Source of the DNA: Methanobrevibacter gottschalkii DSM 11977
GTDB lineage: Archaea > Methanobacteriota > Methanobacteria > Methanobacteriales > Methanobacteriaceae
Assembly (NCBI RefSeq): GCF_003814835.1
Contig: NZ_RKRG01000004.1
Span: forward strand, 1-64,000
Direction: 5' to 3'
DNA length: 64,000 nucleotides
How positions within the stretch are numbered: position 1 is the stretch's first letter; every line of letters starts with the position of its first letter. Both the position numbers and the translations under genes were made by a program. The notes under the pieces are model-generated. The model had not been told where the DNA came from. It saw only the letters and a program-made list of their open reading frames with translations, and ran no database searches. Below are positions 9,593 to 19,625 of the stretch, piece after piece.

Positions 9593-9824
9593 ATCAACAC
9601 ACCTCTATTAAATAGCATATATACCAACTAATTCATCATTAATTTTATACAATTTCATTTAAAATTTATCAATATTGCTTAATACAAAATTAATTATATG
9701 TTTTATAAATTATAATTTAAATTTATTACTACAACTAACACTATCAAAAAAATCGGAAAATAATAAAATTAATTAATACATTAAAATAAATAAAAAAATA
9801 AATAAATCTTGGGAGACAATTAAC

Positions 9825-10769
9825 ATGAGAAAACCTTATGTTATACTGATTGGAAGTGCATCAGGAATTGGAAAATCAACTATTTCTGCTGAACTTGCAA
9901 AAGCATTAAATATAAAACATTTAATTGAAAGTGATTTTATAAGAGCCGTTGTTCGCGGTATTATTGGTAAAGAATATGCTCCTGCTCTTCACAGCTCATC
10001 TTATGATGCATACAAACATATTAGAAATAAAAGCAGATACGACAGTTATGATGAACTTGTATCTGCCGGATTTGATGATCACGCATCATATGTAATTCCT
10101 GCTCTGGAAAAGATTATTCAAAGAGCAATTACCGATTATGATGATATCATTATTGAAGGAGTTCATCTCGTTCCAGGATTAATAAATATAGAACAGTTTA
10201 GAGATGAAGCAAATATTTATTTTTTCATTTTAATTTCTGATGAAGAGTCTCATAAAGAAAGATTTGTTAAAAGAGCTATTCAGATCCACAGAGGTGGAAA
10301 ACAGCTAGATTTCTTTAAAGAGAATAGAATCATACATGACCACTTATTGACTCAAGCTCAAAATAATAATGTTACCATCATAGATACAGAATCCATTGAA
10401 TCAAGTTTAGAGGGAATCTTATCCATAATAAATAAATCATGCACAACAATCAAATTAATTAACACAATTGATGAATTAGAAGATGTTGTTGATATCATAA
10501 GCAATAAAAACAACGGTACTCTTGAAAAAATTACATATAACATTAAAGGATTTAAAGAACCATTAATTAGAAATATTGATGTTTACGATACAAAATCCGC
10601 AAATAGATTTATAAATAGTATTAATGAAAATAAAGATAAAAAAGAATACTTATCACAATTATACGAATTATCTGAATTCAGAGAGGCCAGAATTTGCGCT
10701 TCAAATCAAGATAACTTAGATAAAATCATAAAAGAATTACAAAATAAAGGATATGTTTTAGATGAATGA
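9825..10769 (+). CDS. pgk2: 2-phosphoglycerate kinase
   Basis: Protein of 314 residues with a P-loop at the N-terminus (GSASGIGKST, residues 10-19) followed by kinase features (VIPALEKI, IIEGVHLVPG) typical of archaeal 2-phosphoglycerate kinases. The family phosphorylates 2-phosphoglycerate with ATP to 2,3-bisphosphoglycerate, the precursor of cyclic 2,3-diphosphoglycerate, a solute and phosphate store of Methanobacteriales. Length fits the family (about 300). Start ATG 9825 follows GGGAGA. It overlaps the next gene by 8 bases, so the two are co-transcribed. The C-terminal 100 residues look like a separate alpha/beta extension. Confidence 0.85.
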   Translation: MRKPYVILIGSASGIGKSTISAELAKALNIKHLIESDFIRAVVRGIIGKEYAPALHSSSYDAYKHIRNKSRYDSYDELVSAGFDDHASYVIPALEKIIQRAITDYDDIIIEGVHLVPGLINIEQFRDEANIYFFILISDEESHKERFVKRAIQIHRGGKQLDFFKENRIIHDHLLTQAQNNNVTIIDTESIESSLEGILSIINKSCTTIKLINTIDELEDVVDIISNKNNGTLEKITYNIKGFKEPLIRNIDVYDTKSANRFINSINENKDKKEYLSQLYELSEFREARICASNQDNLDKIIKELQNKGYVLDE

Positions 10770-11340
10770 AATGGAAATTAATGAAATGATTATAAAATGT
10801 CCTGCTTGCTCTGTTGAAGGTGTTGCCAAATCAATAATGAAAGAAATCGAAATACCTCATTTTGGAAAAGTTTTAGAAACAACAATACAATGTCCTGATT
10901 GCGGATTTAAACATAGCGACATTATAGCCTTAGAGCAAAATGATCCTGCCAGATATGTTATTGAAATAAATAAAAACAATTTATCCGTCAGAGTTGTTAG
11001 ATCACAGTCAGCAACTGTTTTAATCCCCGAACTTGGTGTTAAAGTAGAACCTGGTCCAAAATCTGAAGGGTATGTAACAAATGTTGAAGGTATCCTCACT
11101 CGTTTTGAAGATGCAGTTAAAAAAGCTTTAAACTTATTTGATGATGATGCTTCACAAGAAAACGGAACAAATACTCTTAAAGAAATACAAAATCTTAAAA
11201 AAGGAAACGGAACTGCAACTTTAATTATTTTAGATCCATTTGGTCAAAGTAATGTTGTAAGTGATAATGTTGAAATTTCCGAAATTCCTGAAAATGAATT
11301 AAATACATTAAAAACAGGTTTTAGTCATATAGAAGAATAA
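10762..11340 (+). CDS. ZPR1-type zinc finger protein
   Basis: Protein of 192 residues. The first half carries CPAC and CPDCGFKHSD, a C4 zinc ribbon as in ZPR1 proteins, followed by the beta-rich ZPR1 domain (residues about 55-165; RVVRSQSATVLIPELGVKVE and GYVTNVEGILTRFEDA). Archaeal members contain a single ZPR1 module; eukaryotic ZPR1 has two and binds elongation factor 1A. The archaeal role is not established. The ATG at 10762 overlaps the end of pgk2; a second ATG in frame at 10771 is possible. It converges with the next gene across a short bidirectional hairpin. Confidence 0.85.
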   Translation: MNEMEINEMIIKCPACSVEGVAKSIMKEIEIPHFGKVLETTIQCPDCGFKHSDIIALEQNDPARYVIEINKNNLSVRVVRSQSATVLIPELGVKVEPGPKSEGYVTNVEGILTRFEDAVKKALNLFDDDASQENGTNTLKEIQNLKKGNGTATLIILDPFGQSNVVSDNVEISEIPENELNTLKTGFSHIEE

Positions 11341-11357
11341 AGAAGAATTATTCTTCT
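11341..11357. terminator. Bidirectional hairpin between convergent genes
   Basis: Perfect inverted repeat AGAAGAAT-T-ATTCTTCT directly after the ZPR1 stop and overlapping the last codons of the convergent gene. Its position suggests termination or end-processing for both transcripts; no long T-run follows. Confidence 0.35.
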
Positions 11358-11782
11358 TCGTCTTCTTCACTAGGTGCTGTGAAGCTGAATGTATCTTCCT
11401 CTACAACATCTTTTAATTTTAATGTTTTTTGCACATCCATAGCCAATGCATTACAATCTGCTTTAATAGCTTCCAAATGTAATAAAATTCTTTCTTTTTC
11501 CTGGTTTATCCTTTCAATGTTAGTGTAAGGGTAAGTAGATTCTTTAAGCATTTCGTATTCAACAGTGGTGTATGGATAATCATTTAATTGTTTACATACA
11601 TTTTTTAAAACATCACCTAAAAATTTGTTCATTTCTACTTTTACTCTTTCTCTAATCATTTTGTCATCATCAAGATTTTCTTTCATTAAACGAACAACTT
11701 CTGCTTTAGCGAAAGGCAATTTTTCCCCATCTTCATCAATGAATTCTTCTGAAGTTTCTTCCATCATTTCTTCTTCAGACAT
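11348..11782 (-). CDS. Possible histone-fold protein with C-terminal helical extension
   Basis: Protein of 144 residues with very acidic ends ([15 protein letters not shown]) around a helical core. Residues about 22-70 ([20 protein letters not shown], then a long amphipathic helix with [18 protein letters not shown]) resemble the first two helices of a histone fold, including the opening LP-A-V-R-hydrophobic pattern. Residues about 88-125 ([20 protein letters not shown]) look like a coiled coil. Archaeal histones are usually under 70 residues, so this would be a variant with an added coiled coil. The assignment is an inference from pattern; it may instead be an unrelated helical protein. It is followed by a long AT-rich spacer. 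Confidence 0.5.
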   Translation of the reverse strand: MSEEEMMEETSEEFIDEDGEKLPFAKAEVVRLMKENLDDDKMIRERVKVEMNKFLGDVLKNVCKQLNDYPYTTVEYEMLKESTYPYTNIERINQEKERILLHLEAIKADCNALAMDVQKTLKLKDVVEEDTFSFTAPSEEDEEE

Positions 11783-12010
11783 AATTACACCTCTTGTGTT
11801 TTATTTATAATATTGATTCATCAAATTATTTTTTAAAAAAAATATCCGTTTACCAATATGTAATATAGTATTTATCATAAGTTTTATTTAAAAGTTTTGT
11901 TTAAATTAAATAAATGAAGCAGTATATAGCCATTTATATAATCAGCATATAAAATAATTAGTTATAAAATTAATAATTTTGATAGTTGCATAACTTTGAA
12001 AATACAATCA

Positions 12011-12042
12011 AAAAAATAATAAAAAGTAGCTTAAAAGCTACT
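12011..12042 (-). terminator. Hairpin plus T-run after DUF11 adhesin
   Basis: On the minus strand, directly after the adhesin stop: perfect stem AGTAGCTT-TT-AAGCTACT followed by a T-rich run ending TTTTTT. Typical intrinsic-terminator-like arrangement. Confidence 0.6.
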
Positions 12043-12048
12043 TTAAAT

Positions 12049-15000
12049 TTACCTTTTTCTAAAAATATCACCTCCTCCAAAAATCATAGAAACAATTACA
12101 GAAATAGATAGTAATTCTATGAAATTTGCAGTAGAATGTTTTTCAAGACAATAAACTGGCTGTTTGATATTTTCAGCTTTAACAACATTACTTTTAGTAA
12201 AATTATCAGTTAAATCATTTATAATTTTATCTGAAGTATTAGCAATAATTTTAACTAAAGCCGAATCATGATTATTATTCAAATCATTATCAAAAGTATC
12301 ACTTACAACAGAAGCAGTATTTTTAAAGATTCCTTCAGACAACGCTTCAAATTCCATGCGTAATTTTTCCTCACCACCAGCTGCAAGTTTATCTATTGAC
12401 CAAACATTACTGTAAGCATTAAATTCACCAGCTGACATCTTAAATGATTTCAGATGTAAAGATTTAGGGAATTCTTCACTAACTTTAACATTTACCGCAT
12501 CATCAGGACCATTGTTATTTACATTAATATTGTAAGTAAGTATTTGTCCAATTTCATATGCATGTTTAGAAACTGTTTTTGTAATTGACAAATCAGCTGC
12601 AGGCCCAACATGAACAGTATCCTCAGCTTCATTGTTTGACAAATCGGGATCGTCTTCACTACAATATACAGCGGCTACATTAGTAATATCTCCTGTTTTA
12701 ATGATTCTTGTAACTATATCTAATGTTTTTGAATTACCAACACCTAAATCACCAACATACCAAATACCCTCTTCATAATCACCATTTGCACTAATAAATT
12801 CTAAAGAATCAGGTAAAATATCTTCAACAACAACATCAGTTGCATCATTAAAACCATTATTTGAAACTATCAGTGTCCATTTTATCAAATCTTTATAATT
12901 AGCATTTGAAACATTGACAAATTTTTCAATTGAAAGATCTGAGACTGGCAATACATTAATTGACTCATTATAATGATTATCTGACAGGTTAATGTCAAAT
13001 TCATTTGCTATTGCAGACACATCATTTACAATAATGCCCAATTGCCCGACATGACAACTAATATTTAGATATTCACTATCACCTGCATTTAGATAATCTA
13101 AGAACCAAACACCGTTTTGGTAAACACCACAAGTTGAAACATAGTCTTTAAATATTAAACCTTCTGGCAATTCATCAGTTACTCTAATATTAGTTGCCCT
13201 ATCCGGACCTTTGTTTGTAACTTCAATAATCCAAGTTATAATATCTCCAAAGTAAGGATTTTTACTATCAACTTGTTTTATGACTGAAATGTCCGATGCA
13301 GGTGGAACAATAATAGATTCATTGTCTAGATTATTGTCCAGATTAGGATCATATTCTATTCCTGAGATTTTAGCAATATTTGTAATATTTCCTGTTCTGT
13401 TGACTTTACATATTAACTCCAAAGTTTCAGTTTTTCCTTTTTCAAGACAACACACAACCCATACGCCATCATCGTAAAATCCTTTACTTGCCGTGTAGTT
13501 AAGAAGCATTAATCCTTTAGGAAGAATATCCTGAACTGTAACCCCATTAACTTTGTTGGGACCATTATTATATGCAGTGAGAGTCCATTTAACTATTTCA
13601 CCATAATTAGCATCACTTACATTAACTGTTTTTAAAATAGACAAATCTCCTGATTTAATAACAAATATAGTTTTATTAGCTACATTATTTGATAAATCAA
13701 TATCATGTTCACGAGATGTCACAGAAACATTATTTGTAATATTTCCAGTTTGATTAACTTGTGAGACAATATTAAGTTCAATTGTTTTGCCTTTGTTTAA
13801 AGTTCCAATATTCCAAATTCCAGTTTTCGGATTATATTTTCCAAGAGAGTCATCTTCAATCCAAATTAATGAATCTGAAAAAATATCTGTTACTTTTACA
13901 TCATGGGCAACATCAGGACCGGAATTAGAAACTGTTAATGTCCAGATAACCGAATCACCATAGTTTGGAGTGGTGATATTGACCTTCTTAATTATTGCCA
14001 AATCAACAGTAGGAGGTACGTTGATTTCTTTTTCATCATGATTATTGTCTAAATTAATATCATATTCATTTCCAGTTACATTAGCTTTGTTTACAATTTT
14101 TCCAGTAGCATTAACTTTAGTCATTATATTTAAAACTATAGTTTCACCAACTTTTAAAGATCCTATTGTTAAAACACCAGTTTTTGGATTATATGCTCCA
14201 TTACTGTCATCATTTACCCAAATTAATCCTTCAGGAAGTACATCATATACTACAACACCGGTTGAATCATTTGGACCATTGTTTGTAATATTCAATGTCC
14301 AGATGACTGTGTCTTTATAAGCAATTGAGTTTCCATTACTTGATTTTAAGATTTTATTATCAGTTTTTGGAAGAACATTGAATACGGTTGTATTGGCAAT
14401 TGCTTTGTAGTAATTATCTTCAAAATGTTTTGCGGTAACATAATACTTTCCAGGCTTTAAATTATCCAGCTTACCAGATACTGCACCTAGATAGTTAGTG
14501 TTTAAAGAGTTATTGTATACAATAGTTCCATCTTCATGTCTTACCATCATCAATACCCTCACATTATATTCACGGTCATCCTGATATAACTTACCGCTGG
14601 TAGTTGCTCCTAAAACTGGGTGTTCCCCATCAATTTCAATTTTATTATTGCTGGCTGCATTATAAATTGCATTTGATACTTTTAAATTATCAAAATCTGC
14701 AATGTTATTCCCTCCATAAATTACTGATTTGATGTTTTCTGACTCCCCATAATAGATATCATGAGCAAAAATCGGTAACCTGTAAACCCAAGCCTGATTT
14801 TGATATAATGTATTATTTACCAGTTTAAATTCAAGACCATTTCTATCAAAGTAAATTGCACTTCCATTTCTTGCAGTATTTAGTTTAAACTCATTATTCT
14901 GAGCAAGCACTTTTGTACTGTTTACATAAATAGCTCCACCTAATCCATCATTTAATTTTTTAACATCAGGTATTGCTTCATTTGATATGAATTTTGAATT

Positions 15001-16296
15001 CTTAACTGTAGTGTCTTTACCTTTGATAAATACAGCACCACCATCAATATTTGCAATATTTCTGTTAAATTTAGAATTTATGATTTTAACATTTGTTGCA
15101 TTGATATTAACAGCACCACCATACTCAGATGCATAATTATCATCAAATGTGGATTCTTCAATTTTTATATTTAACCCATCCAATTTAACCGCACCACCTA
15201 AAGGAGCTTTATTTCCTTTAAAAATACTGTTTGTAATATTTAAATTCATGAAATTCAGGTAATTCATCATAATAGCTACAGCACCACCATATTTAGTGGC
15301 GGTATTATTAATCAGAGTACAATTATTTAAATTGCCAGATGCATGATATGTCAAAGCAGCACCCCAATCCGCACTATTATTAATAAAAATACAGTTATAA
15401 TAGGAAGAACCATTTCTAACACATCCTGCTCCTGCATGACCTAAGCCAGTAGAGGATATAGCTTTATTATTAATAAATCTGCAATTTCTAACATTACCAT
15501 AAGACGGTTCCGTATCCAATCCTATCTGAATAGCACCGCCATAACATTCGCCATATCCTTTAACGTAATTTGAACTAAAAGCACAATTCTCAATTAAAAA
15601 ATCATGTCCGAATATTCCTAAAGCTCCAGCGGCAATTCCTGCACCATTATTTGTGAAATTACAATTTTTAATTAACATACCTTGTGTAGCTATTGCCCTA
15701 TATGGAGTATGTATTGCTCCCGAACTTAAATTTGCATAATTATTTTCAAAAACACACTTGTCAAATGCAATTGATTTAGCTGAAATTACAATAGCACCGC
15801 CTTTACTATCAGAATATCCATTTACAAATCTCAGATTCGATAATTTAGATTGTGTTGCTCCTGTAAATATTTTTAAAATTGTTGTTGAATTTTTACCATC
15901 TAAAATTGCTTGGGATGGTGAAGTGATTGTTAATTTCTTTGACATAGAAATGGTATCATCACCTTTTGAAACAAATTTACCGCTTAATTTTATTGTATCT
16001 CCTGCACTTGATTTATCAATAGCATTTTGAATATCCCTAAAAGTACCTCCGTTTACTGAATAAGTTTTTGCTTTTAATGCGGGATTTTGATTAGTATCCG
16101 ACATTGATTTATTTTTCTGAGAATTTTCTAGTTTATCTTCAACATTTACACCAGACCCCAATTTATCACTCTCGTTTAAATCTGCAGCATATGAATGCTC
16201 AATGCTAACTCCAAGAGAAGTAAAGATTAGACAAACAAAGATTAATGAAATGAGGAAAGGTTTGCCAATAACTATCTTTTGAATTTTGTTTAACAT
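12049..16296 (-). CDS. Adhesin-like protein with beta-helix and six DUF11 repeats
   Basis: Intact protein of 1415 residues. An N-terminal signal or anchor segment (about 10-38, KPFLISLIFVCLIFTSLG) is followed by a parallel beta-helix of PbH1 repeats (about 75-510; repeated NNCxFxxNxAxxxGGA motifs such as SAGAIHTPYRA-like coils), one Ig-like unit (about 560-650), and six DUF11 repeats (about 655-1345), each with the signature W-T-L-x-V-x-N-x-GP and D-x-LP-x-GL and spaced about 118 residues. The C-terminus is a hydrophobic helix ending GGGDIFRKR, a likely membrane anchor with a basic stop. DUF11 repeats form extended stalks, so the beta-helix head is probably held away from the pseudomurein wall. 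Function as adhesin is inferred from architecture. It is divergent from the pseudomurein-binding gene at 16759. Confidence 0.88.
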   Translation of the reverse strand: MLNKIQKIVIGKPFLISLIFVCLIFTSLGVSIEHSYAADLNESDKLGSGVNVEDKLENSQKNKSMSDTNQNPALKAKTYSVNGGTFRDIQNAIDKSSAGDTIKLSGKFVSKGDDTISMSKKLTITSPSQAILDGKNSTTILKIFTGATQSKLSNLRFVNGYSDSKGGAIVISAKSIAFDKCVFENNYANLSSGAIHTPYRAIATQGMLIKNCNFTNNGAGIAAGALGIFGHDFLIENCAFSSNYVKGYGECYGGAIQIGLDTEPSYGNVRNCRFINNKAISSTGLGHAGAGCVRNGSSYYNCIFINNSADWGAALTYHASGNLNNCTLINNTATKYGGAVAIMMNYLNFMNLNITNSIFKGNKAPLGGAVKLDGLNIKIEESTFDDNYASEYGGAVNINATNVKIINSKFNRNIANIDGGAVFIKGKDTTVKNSKFISNEAIPDVKKLNDGLGGAIYVNSTKVLAQNNEFKLNTARNGSAIYFDRNGLEFKLVNNTLYQNQAWVYRLPIFAHDIYYGESENIKSVIYGGNNIADFDNLKVSNAIYNAASNNKIEIDGEHPVLGATTSGKLYQDDREYNVRVLMMVRHEDGTIVYNNSLNTNYLGAVSGKLDNLKPGKYYVTAKHFEDNYYKAIANTTVFNVLPKTDNKILKSSNGNSIAYKDTVIWTLNITNNGPNDSTGVVVYDVLPEGLIWVNDDSNGAYNPKTGVLTIGSLKVGETIVLNIMTKVNATGKIVNKANVTGNEYDINLDNNHDEKEINVPPTVDLAIIKKVNITTPNYGDSVIWTLTVSNSGPDVAHDVKVTDIFSDSLIWIEDDSLGKYNPKTGIWNIGTLNKGKTIELNIVSQVNQTGNITNNVSVTSREHDIDLSNNVANKTIFVIKSGDLSILKTVNVSDANYGEIVKWTLTAYNNGPNKVNGVTVQDILPKGLMLLNYTASKGFYDDGVWVVCCLEKGKTETLELICKVNRTGNITNIAKISGIEYDPNLDNNLDNESIIVPPASDISVIKQVDSKNPYFGDIITWIIEVTNKGPDRATNIRVTDELPEGLIFKDYVSTCGVYQNGVWFLDYLNAGDSEYLNISCHVGQLGIIVNDVSAIANEFDINLSDNHYNESINVLPVSDLSIEKFVNVSNANYKDLIKWTLIVSNNGFNDATDVVVEDILPDSLEFISANGDYEEGIWYVGDLGVGNSKTLDIVTRIIKTGDITNVAAVYCSEDDPDLSNNEAEDTVHVGPAADLSITKTVSKHAYEIGQILTYNINVNNNGPDDAVNVKVSEEFPKSLHLKSFKMSAGEFNAYSNVWSIDKLAAGGEEKLRMEFEALSEGIFKNTASVVSDTFDNDLNNNHDSALVKIIANTSDKIINDLTDNFTKSNVVKAENIKQPVYCLEKHSTANFIELLSISVIVSMIFGGGDIFRKR

Positions 16297-16758
16297 TTTC
16301 TAACCTCTATCGAGGACATTATCACCATTAATTAACAAAAGTTATTAATCAGCAATTAAACTTCTTATTTCAAGTTCTTTTTTAAAAAGGGCAAATCATA
16401 TTTATCAAATTTTAAAAGAATAATCTTAATTTAAAGGTAATCTATAAATTAGATACTTTACACAAAAAATTTTAAATCAAATTTAATGCCAAAATCAAAT
16501 ATTATTCTTCAATTTAATACAAAGAAATATCCTTTTTTAAATCCGTACAAAATTTAACTGAAAATAAAAGATAATCTCTTTAAATCCTCAAAAAATCTAT
16601 TAAATAGCAATTTATTTAAATTTTTTGTTATAAATGATTTAAAATTAATATAATCAAAAAATATTAGATTTAAAAAGAAATATTTTAAAGTTATCTTAAC
16701 AAAATATTTTATGGATAAAGTTGATAAATAACTATTAGTTAACATAGGGATTGGAATA
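16297..16758. promoter_or_regulatory. Divergent promoter region of two surface-protein genes
   Basis: 462 bases of very AT-rich DNA between the divergent DUF11 adhesin and the pseudomurein-binding gene. Several TATA-like runs are present on both strands but none can be singled out with confidence. A GGGATTGGA ribosome binding site precedes the ATG at 16759. No gene is visible. Confidence 0.4.
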
Positions 16759-17907
16759 ATGAAAAAACAAATAGCGATAATATTAATGATTCTGTTAATA
16801 GCTGCACCAATTGTGCAAGGAGTGTGTGCATCAAAAACTGCATTCATTACATCAGATAATTTAATAGATGAAAAAACTGATACAAATATGCTAAATTCAA
16901 TTAAGAATTATGTTGAAGAGATAAGTAACGGTGAAATTCAAGTAATCGTCGATAACGAAGCTCCAGGACCTGGAGAAGGTTGGCGATCAATAAGTGTAAC
17001 AAGTGATGTGAGTATTGACATAGCAGCATCAGATGCTGGAAACTACATACAACTTGCATCTGCAGCAACTGCTGGAAACAAACAAATTATCTTTATAAAC
17101 ACTGGTGATTTTGACTTAGATAACCATTCTAATTTTTTGAGAAGAGCATGGGATGACAATTATTCAAATGAATCACTTGCAGGAGTGCGTGACCCCGGAA
17201 CACTTCTTAACAATGCAGGAATACAATATATCCAACTTGCTAAAGACTATCCGGACAATATTGATAATAATGGTCTTTTAGATAAATATGATGATAAAAT
17301 GAACCATGAAATAGCTGAGAAAATAGTCAATATTGTTAATAACTATGACAACAGTTCAACAAAAGAATTAAGTGATAATTTAATAGTAAAAAATAAAATA
17401 TCCCCAAAAGGAATGGCTGATGCAAGTAAAATGCTTGTTGAAAGTGGAGATAAAGAAATGAATGGACCATATGGTTCCTATTCAACACCACAATTACTTT
17501 ATCAGACCAGTACTTATCTCAATGGTGATGGAATTGACATTCCTAAAGACTATAAAAAACCAGACAACCCATTAGGAATTTCATTTTTAACCAAAGACAC
17601 TTACAGTGTTTATGATTATTTCAAAATGGCAGGAATAGTTAAAAATTATATGGATGCGAATGGAAAAGCACCAGATTCGATTGAATATGAAGGAGCCCAT
17701 ATAAGCTATTATGATTTAACATATAATTTTGCTAAAATAGTTCAAAATCATACTGATGCAAATCATATGGGCTTTGAAAGTGAGTATCACTTTGATAAAG
17801 TAAACGATTCAATATTATTACATATATTACCATTTGTATTAATATTTGTTGTGTTATTCCTAGCATATATGCTTATGAAAAGAATTAAAAGATTTAAAAG
17901 AAAATAG
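16759..17907 (+). CDS. Membrane-anchored surface protein with pseudomurein-binding repeat
   Basis: Protein of 382 residues with a Sec signal peptide (MKKQIAIILMILLIAAPIVQ), an extracellular domain of about 200 residues that I cannot name (AFITSDNLIDE, GEIQVIVDNEAPGPGEGW, QIIFINTGDFDLD), a pseudomurein-binding repeat at about residues 285-335 (SVYDYFKMAGIVKNYMDANG then KAPDSIEYEG), a possible second degenerate repeat before it (STPQLLYQTSTYL), and a C-terminal membrane helix (about 355-373) followed by KRIKRFKRK. Such repeats bind the peptide or sugar moiety of archaeal pseudomurein, so this protein should sit at the membrane and hold the wall. It lies 10 bases before aqpM and probably shares its transcript. 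Confidence 0.75.
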   Translation: MKKQIAIILMILLIAAPIVQGVCASKTAFITSDNLIDEKTDTNMLNSIKNYVEEISNGEIQVIVDNEAPGPGEGWRSISVTSDVSIDIAASDAGNYIQLASAATAGNKQIIFINTGDFDLDNHSNFLRRAWDDNYSNESLAGVRDPGTLLNNAGIQYIQLAKDYPDNIDNNGLLDKYDDKMNHEIAEKIVNIVNNYDNSSTKELSDNLIVKNKISPKGMADASKMLVESGDKEMNGPYGSYSTPQLLYQTSTYLNGDGIDIPKDYKKPDNPLGISFLTKDTYSVYDYFKMAGIVKNYMDANGKAPDSIEYEGAHISYYDLTYNFAKIVQNHTDANHMGFESEYHFDKVNDSILLHILPFVLIFVVLFLAYMLMKRIKRFKRK

Positions 17908-17917
17908 AGGAATTATT

Positions 17918-18601
17918 ATGAAAAGATATATATCAGAATTAATAGGAACAATGGTTCTTGTATTATTCGGTTGTGGAAGTGCTGCTATTGCAGGTTCCAT
18001 GTTAGGTACAGTTGGTATTGCATTAGCATTTGGTTTATCAATTGTTGCTATGGCCTACGTTATTGGAGACATCTCAGGATGTCACATCAACCCTGCTGTT
18101 TCAATTGGTATGTGGATTGATGGAAGATTAGAAACAAAAGATTTAGTTATGTACATCGTATTCCAATGTATTGGTGCAATTATTGGAATTGGTCTTTTAG
18201 CTATTATTATTAACTCTGCACCAGTTCTTGGAGGTTATGAAGCCACAGGACTTGGTCAAAATGGATTTGGATCTGCATCCAGTGTAGGTTTAAATGTTTT
18301 TGGAGCAATAATTGTTGAGATAATTCTGACCTTTGTATTTGTATTTACAGTTCTTGGAGTTACTAAAAAAGCAGAAAATGGTGCGGTTGCAGGCATAGTT
18401 ATTGGTTTAACTCTTGCATTTGTACATATTATGGGAATTCCATTGACTGGAACTTCTGTTAACCCAGCACGTAGTATAGCACCTGCACTATTCCTCGGTG
18501 GACAAGCACTCGAACAAGTTTGGGTATTTATTTTAGCACCGATTATTGGTGCAATTATTGCAGGTACCTTATTTAAAGGATTAACCTCAGAGGATGAATA
18601 A
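17918..18601 (+). CDS. aqpM: Aquaporin (MIP family channel)
   Basis: Protein of 227 residues with six hydrophobic segments and the two NPA boxes of the MIP family (HINPAV near residue 65; SVNPARS near 180). The start MKRYISELIGTMVLVLFGCG is standard for aquaporins, and the length fits AqpM of methanogens, which passes water and small neutral molecules. Start ATG 17918 follows AGAGGAA. It is probably co-transcribed with the upstream surface protein, and a small hairpin with a T-run follows. Confidence 0.9.
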   Translation: MKRYISELIGTMVLVLFGCGSAAIAGSMLGTVGIALAFGLSIVAMAYVIGDISGCHINPAVSIGMWIDGRLETKDLVMYIVFQCIGAIIGIGLLAIIINSAPVLGGYEATGLGQNGFGSASSVGLNVFGAIIVEIILTFVFVFTVLGVTKKAENGAVAGIVIGLTLAFVHIMGIPLTGTSVNPARSIAPALFLGGQALEQVWVFILAPIIGAIIAGTLFKGLTSEDE

Positions 18602-18625
18602 TTCCTCTTATTTTTTCTTTTTTTA
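18590..18625 (+). terminator. Hairpin and T-run after aqpM
   Basis: GAGGA and TCCTC pair around the stop codon, followed by a run rich in T (TTATTTTTTCTTTTTTT). It also lies at the end of the convergent nitroreductase gene. Confidence 0.5.
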
Positions 18626-19315
18626 AATTTTAATACTTCCAATATAAGTATGACCTTCAATACTATCAAAATTAGCTTTAATTTCAAATTCAAATCTTTT
18701 TTCATTAGACACATACATATGGGCTAAAGCAATTCCCATATCAATTGGATTCCATTTTTTAAGAACTTGACGTTTCAATATATTCTGTTTTACCTGATAA
18801 ACATCAAAACCCTCATTTGTATGTTTAAAATACCATGGCTGTGAGTTAATAGCTGATGGAGCAAGCTGTGCAGGAATTAGTTTTTCATCTTCATAATCAC
18901 AGATTTTAGATAATTCTTTTCTTCTGAATTTAGATAAATCCCTTGTCATCTCATCAGACTTACCAAAAGCTATTGCAATTACAAAATCAGAAGATTTATT
19001 CTTTGGAACATCCATTCCAACCCAACAAGTTCCAATACTTATGCTTTGAAGATATAGGCAAAGTTGTTGGAAAATAAAACCTATATTTGTTAAATAATTT
19101 TCTTTTTTCTCGGAGTAAATAGCTAAATAGTAAGGAGCAGACCAACGGTTACGAACATTAACTTCCTCATGGGTTAGAATTTCATAATTATAATTAATTT
19201 CGCTATTTAATAGCTTAACCGATTCCATAAAATCATGAATCAAATCCATGTCAATAGCATCATCCATATATTTACGGCAAGATTTTCTAATGTAAATTTG
19301 TTCTTGAAAATTCAT
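18623..19315 (-). CDS. Nitroreductase-family protein (TM1586 type)
   Basis: About 230 residues. The start NFQEQIYIRKSCRKYMDD has the R-x-S-x-R-x-Y pattern of nitroreductases, and LAPSAINSQPWYFKH in the second half is the flavin-contacting motif; the order (two half-domains) fits the TM1586-like nitroreductase group. It is expected to bind FMN and reduce an unknown substrate with NAD(P)H or F420H2. I chose the ATG at 19315; a TTG at 19324 is also in frame. It converges with aqpM. Confidence 0.8.
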   Translation of the reverse strand: MNFQEQIYIRKSCRKYMDDAIDMDLIHDFMESVKLLNSEINYNYEILTHEEVNVRNRWSAPYYLAIYSEKKENYLTNIGFIFQQLCLYLQSISIGTCWVGMDVPKNKSSDFVIAIAFGKSDEMTRDLSKFRRKELSKICDYEDEKLIPAQLAPSAINSQPWYFKHTNEGFDVYQVKQNILKRQVLKKWNPIDMGIALAHMYVSNEKRFEFEIKANFDSIEGHTYIGSIKI

Positions 19316-19625
19316 TATCAACAAATCTTTAAATTATCATTATTAAAATTTATGAAACTAAAATCCGCTATCCCATCACATCATTTACTGATCTGAGTAC
19401 ATCCGCCAATCACATCTGAAATCTTAGCAGACATTTAAACCTGCCCAATATGCAAAACTTTCATTCGAGTATTCCAATACATTACAGTTATACATGATTT
19501 GAAAAATTTAATGAATATCATTTATCATTTCAATAACTGCAAGAAGATAGTCTTATTCTAATCAAGTCAATATTTATTAAAATTTAAATAATATCTAAAA
19601 GATACCATATAGATAAGGTGAATAT
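19316..19625. other. Intergenic stretch before pyrH
   Basis: About 310 bases. Part of it (19370-19490) is noticeably richer in G and C than the neighbouring spacers and may be a decayed gene, but no frame is open for long. GGTGA just before 19626 serves as the pyrH ribosome binding site. Confidence 0.35.

Noticed and set aside
9400-16300. CRISPR-like repeats in adhesin genes
   Set aside because: The periodic pattern comes from protein repeats (Ig-like, PbH1, DUF11) with variable DNA, not identical direct repeats with unique spacers. No cas gene is in the window.
19370-19490. Slightly GC-richer patch that might be a decayed gene
   Set aside because: No frame stays open and no family motif is visible on either strand.
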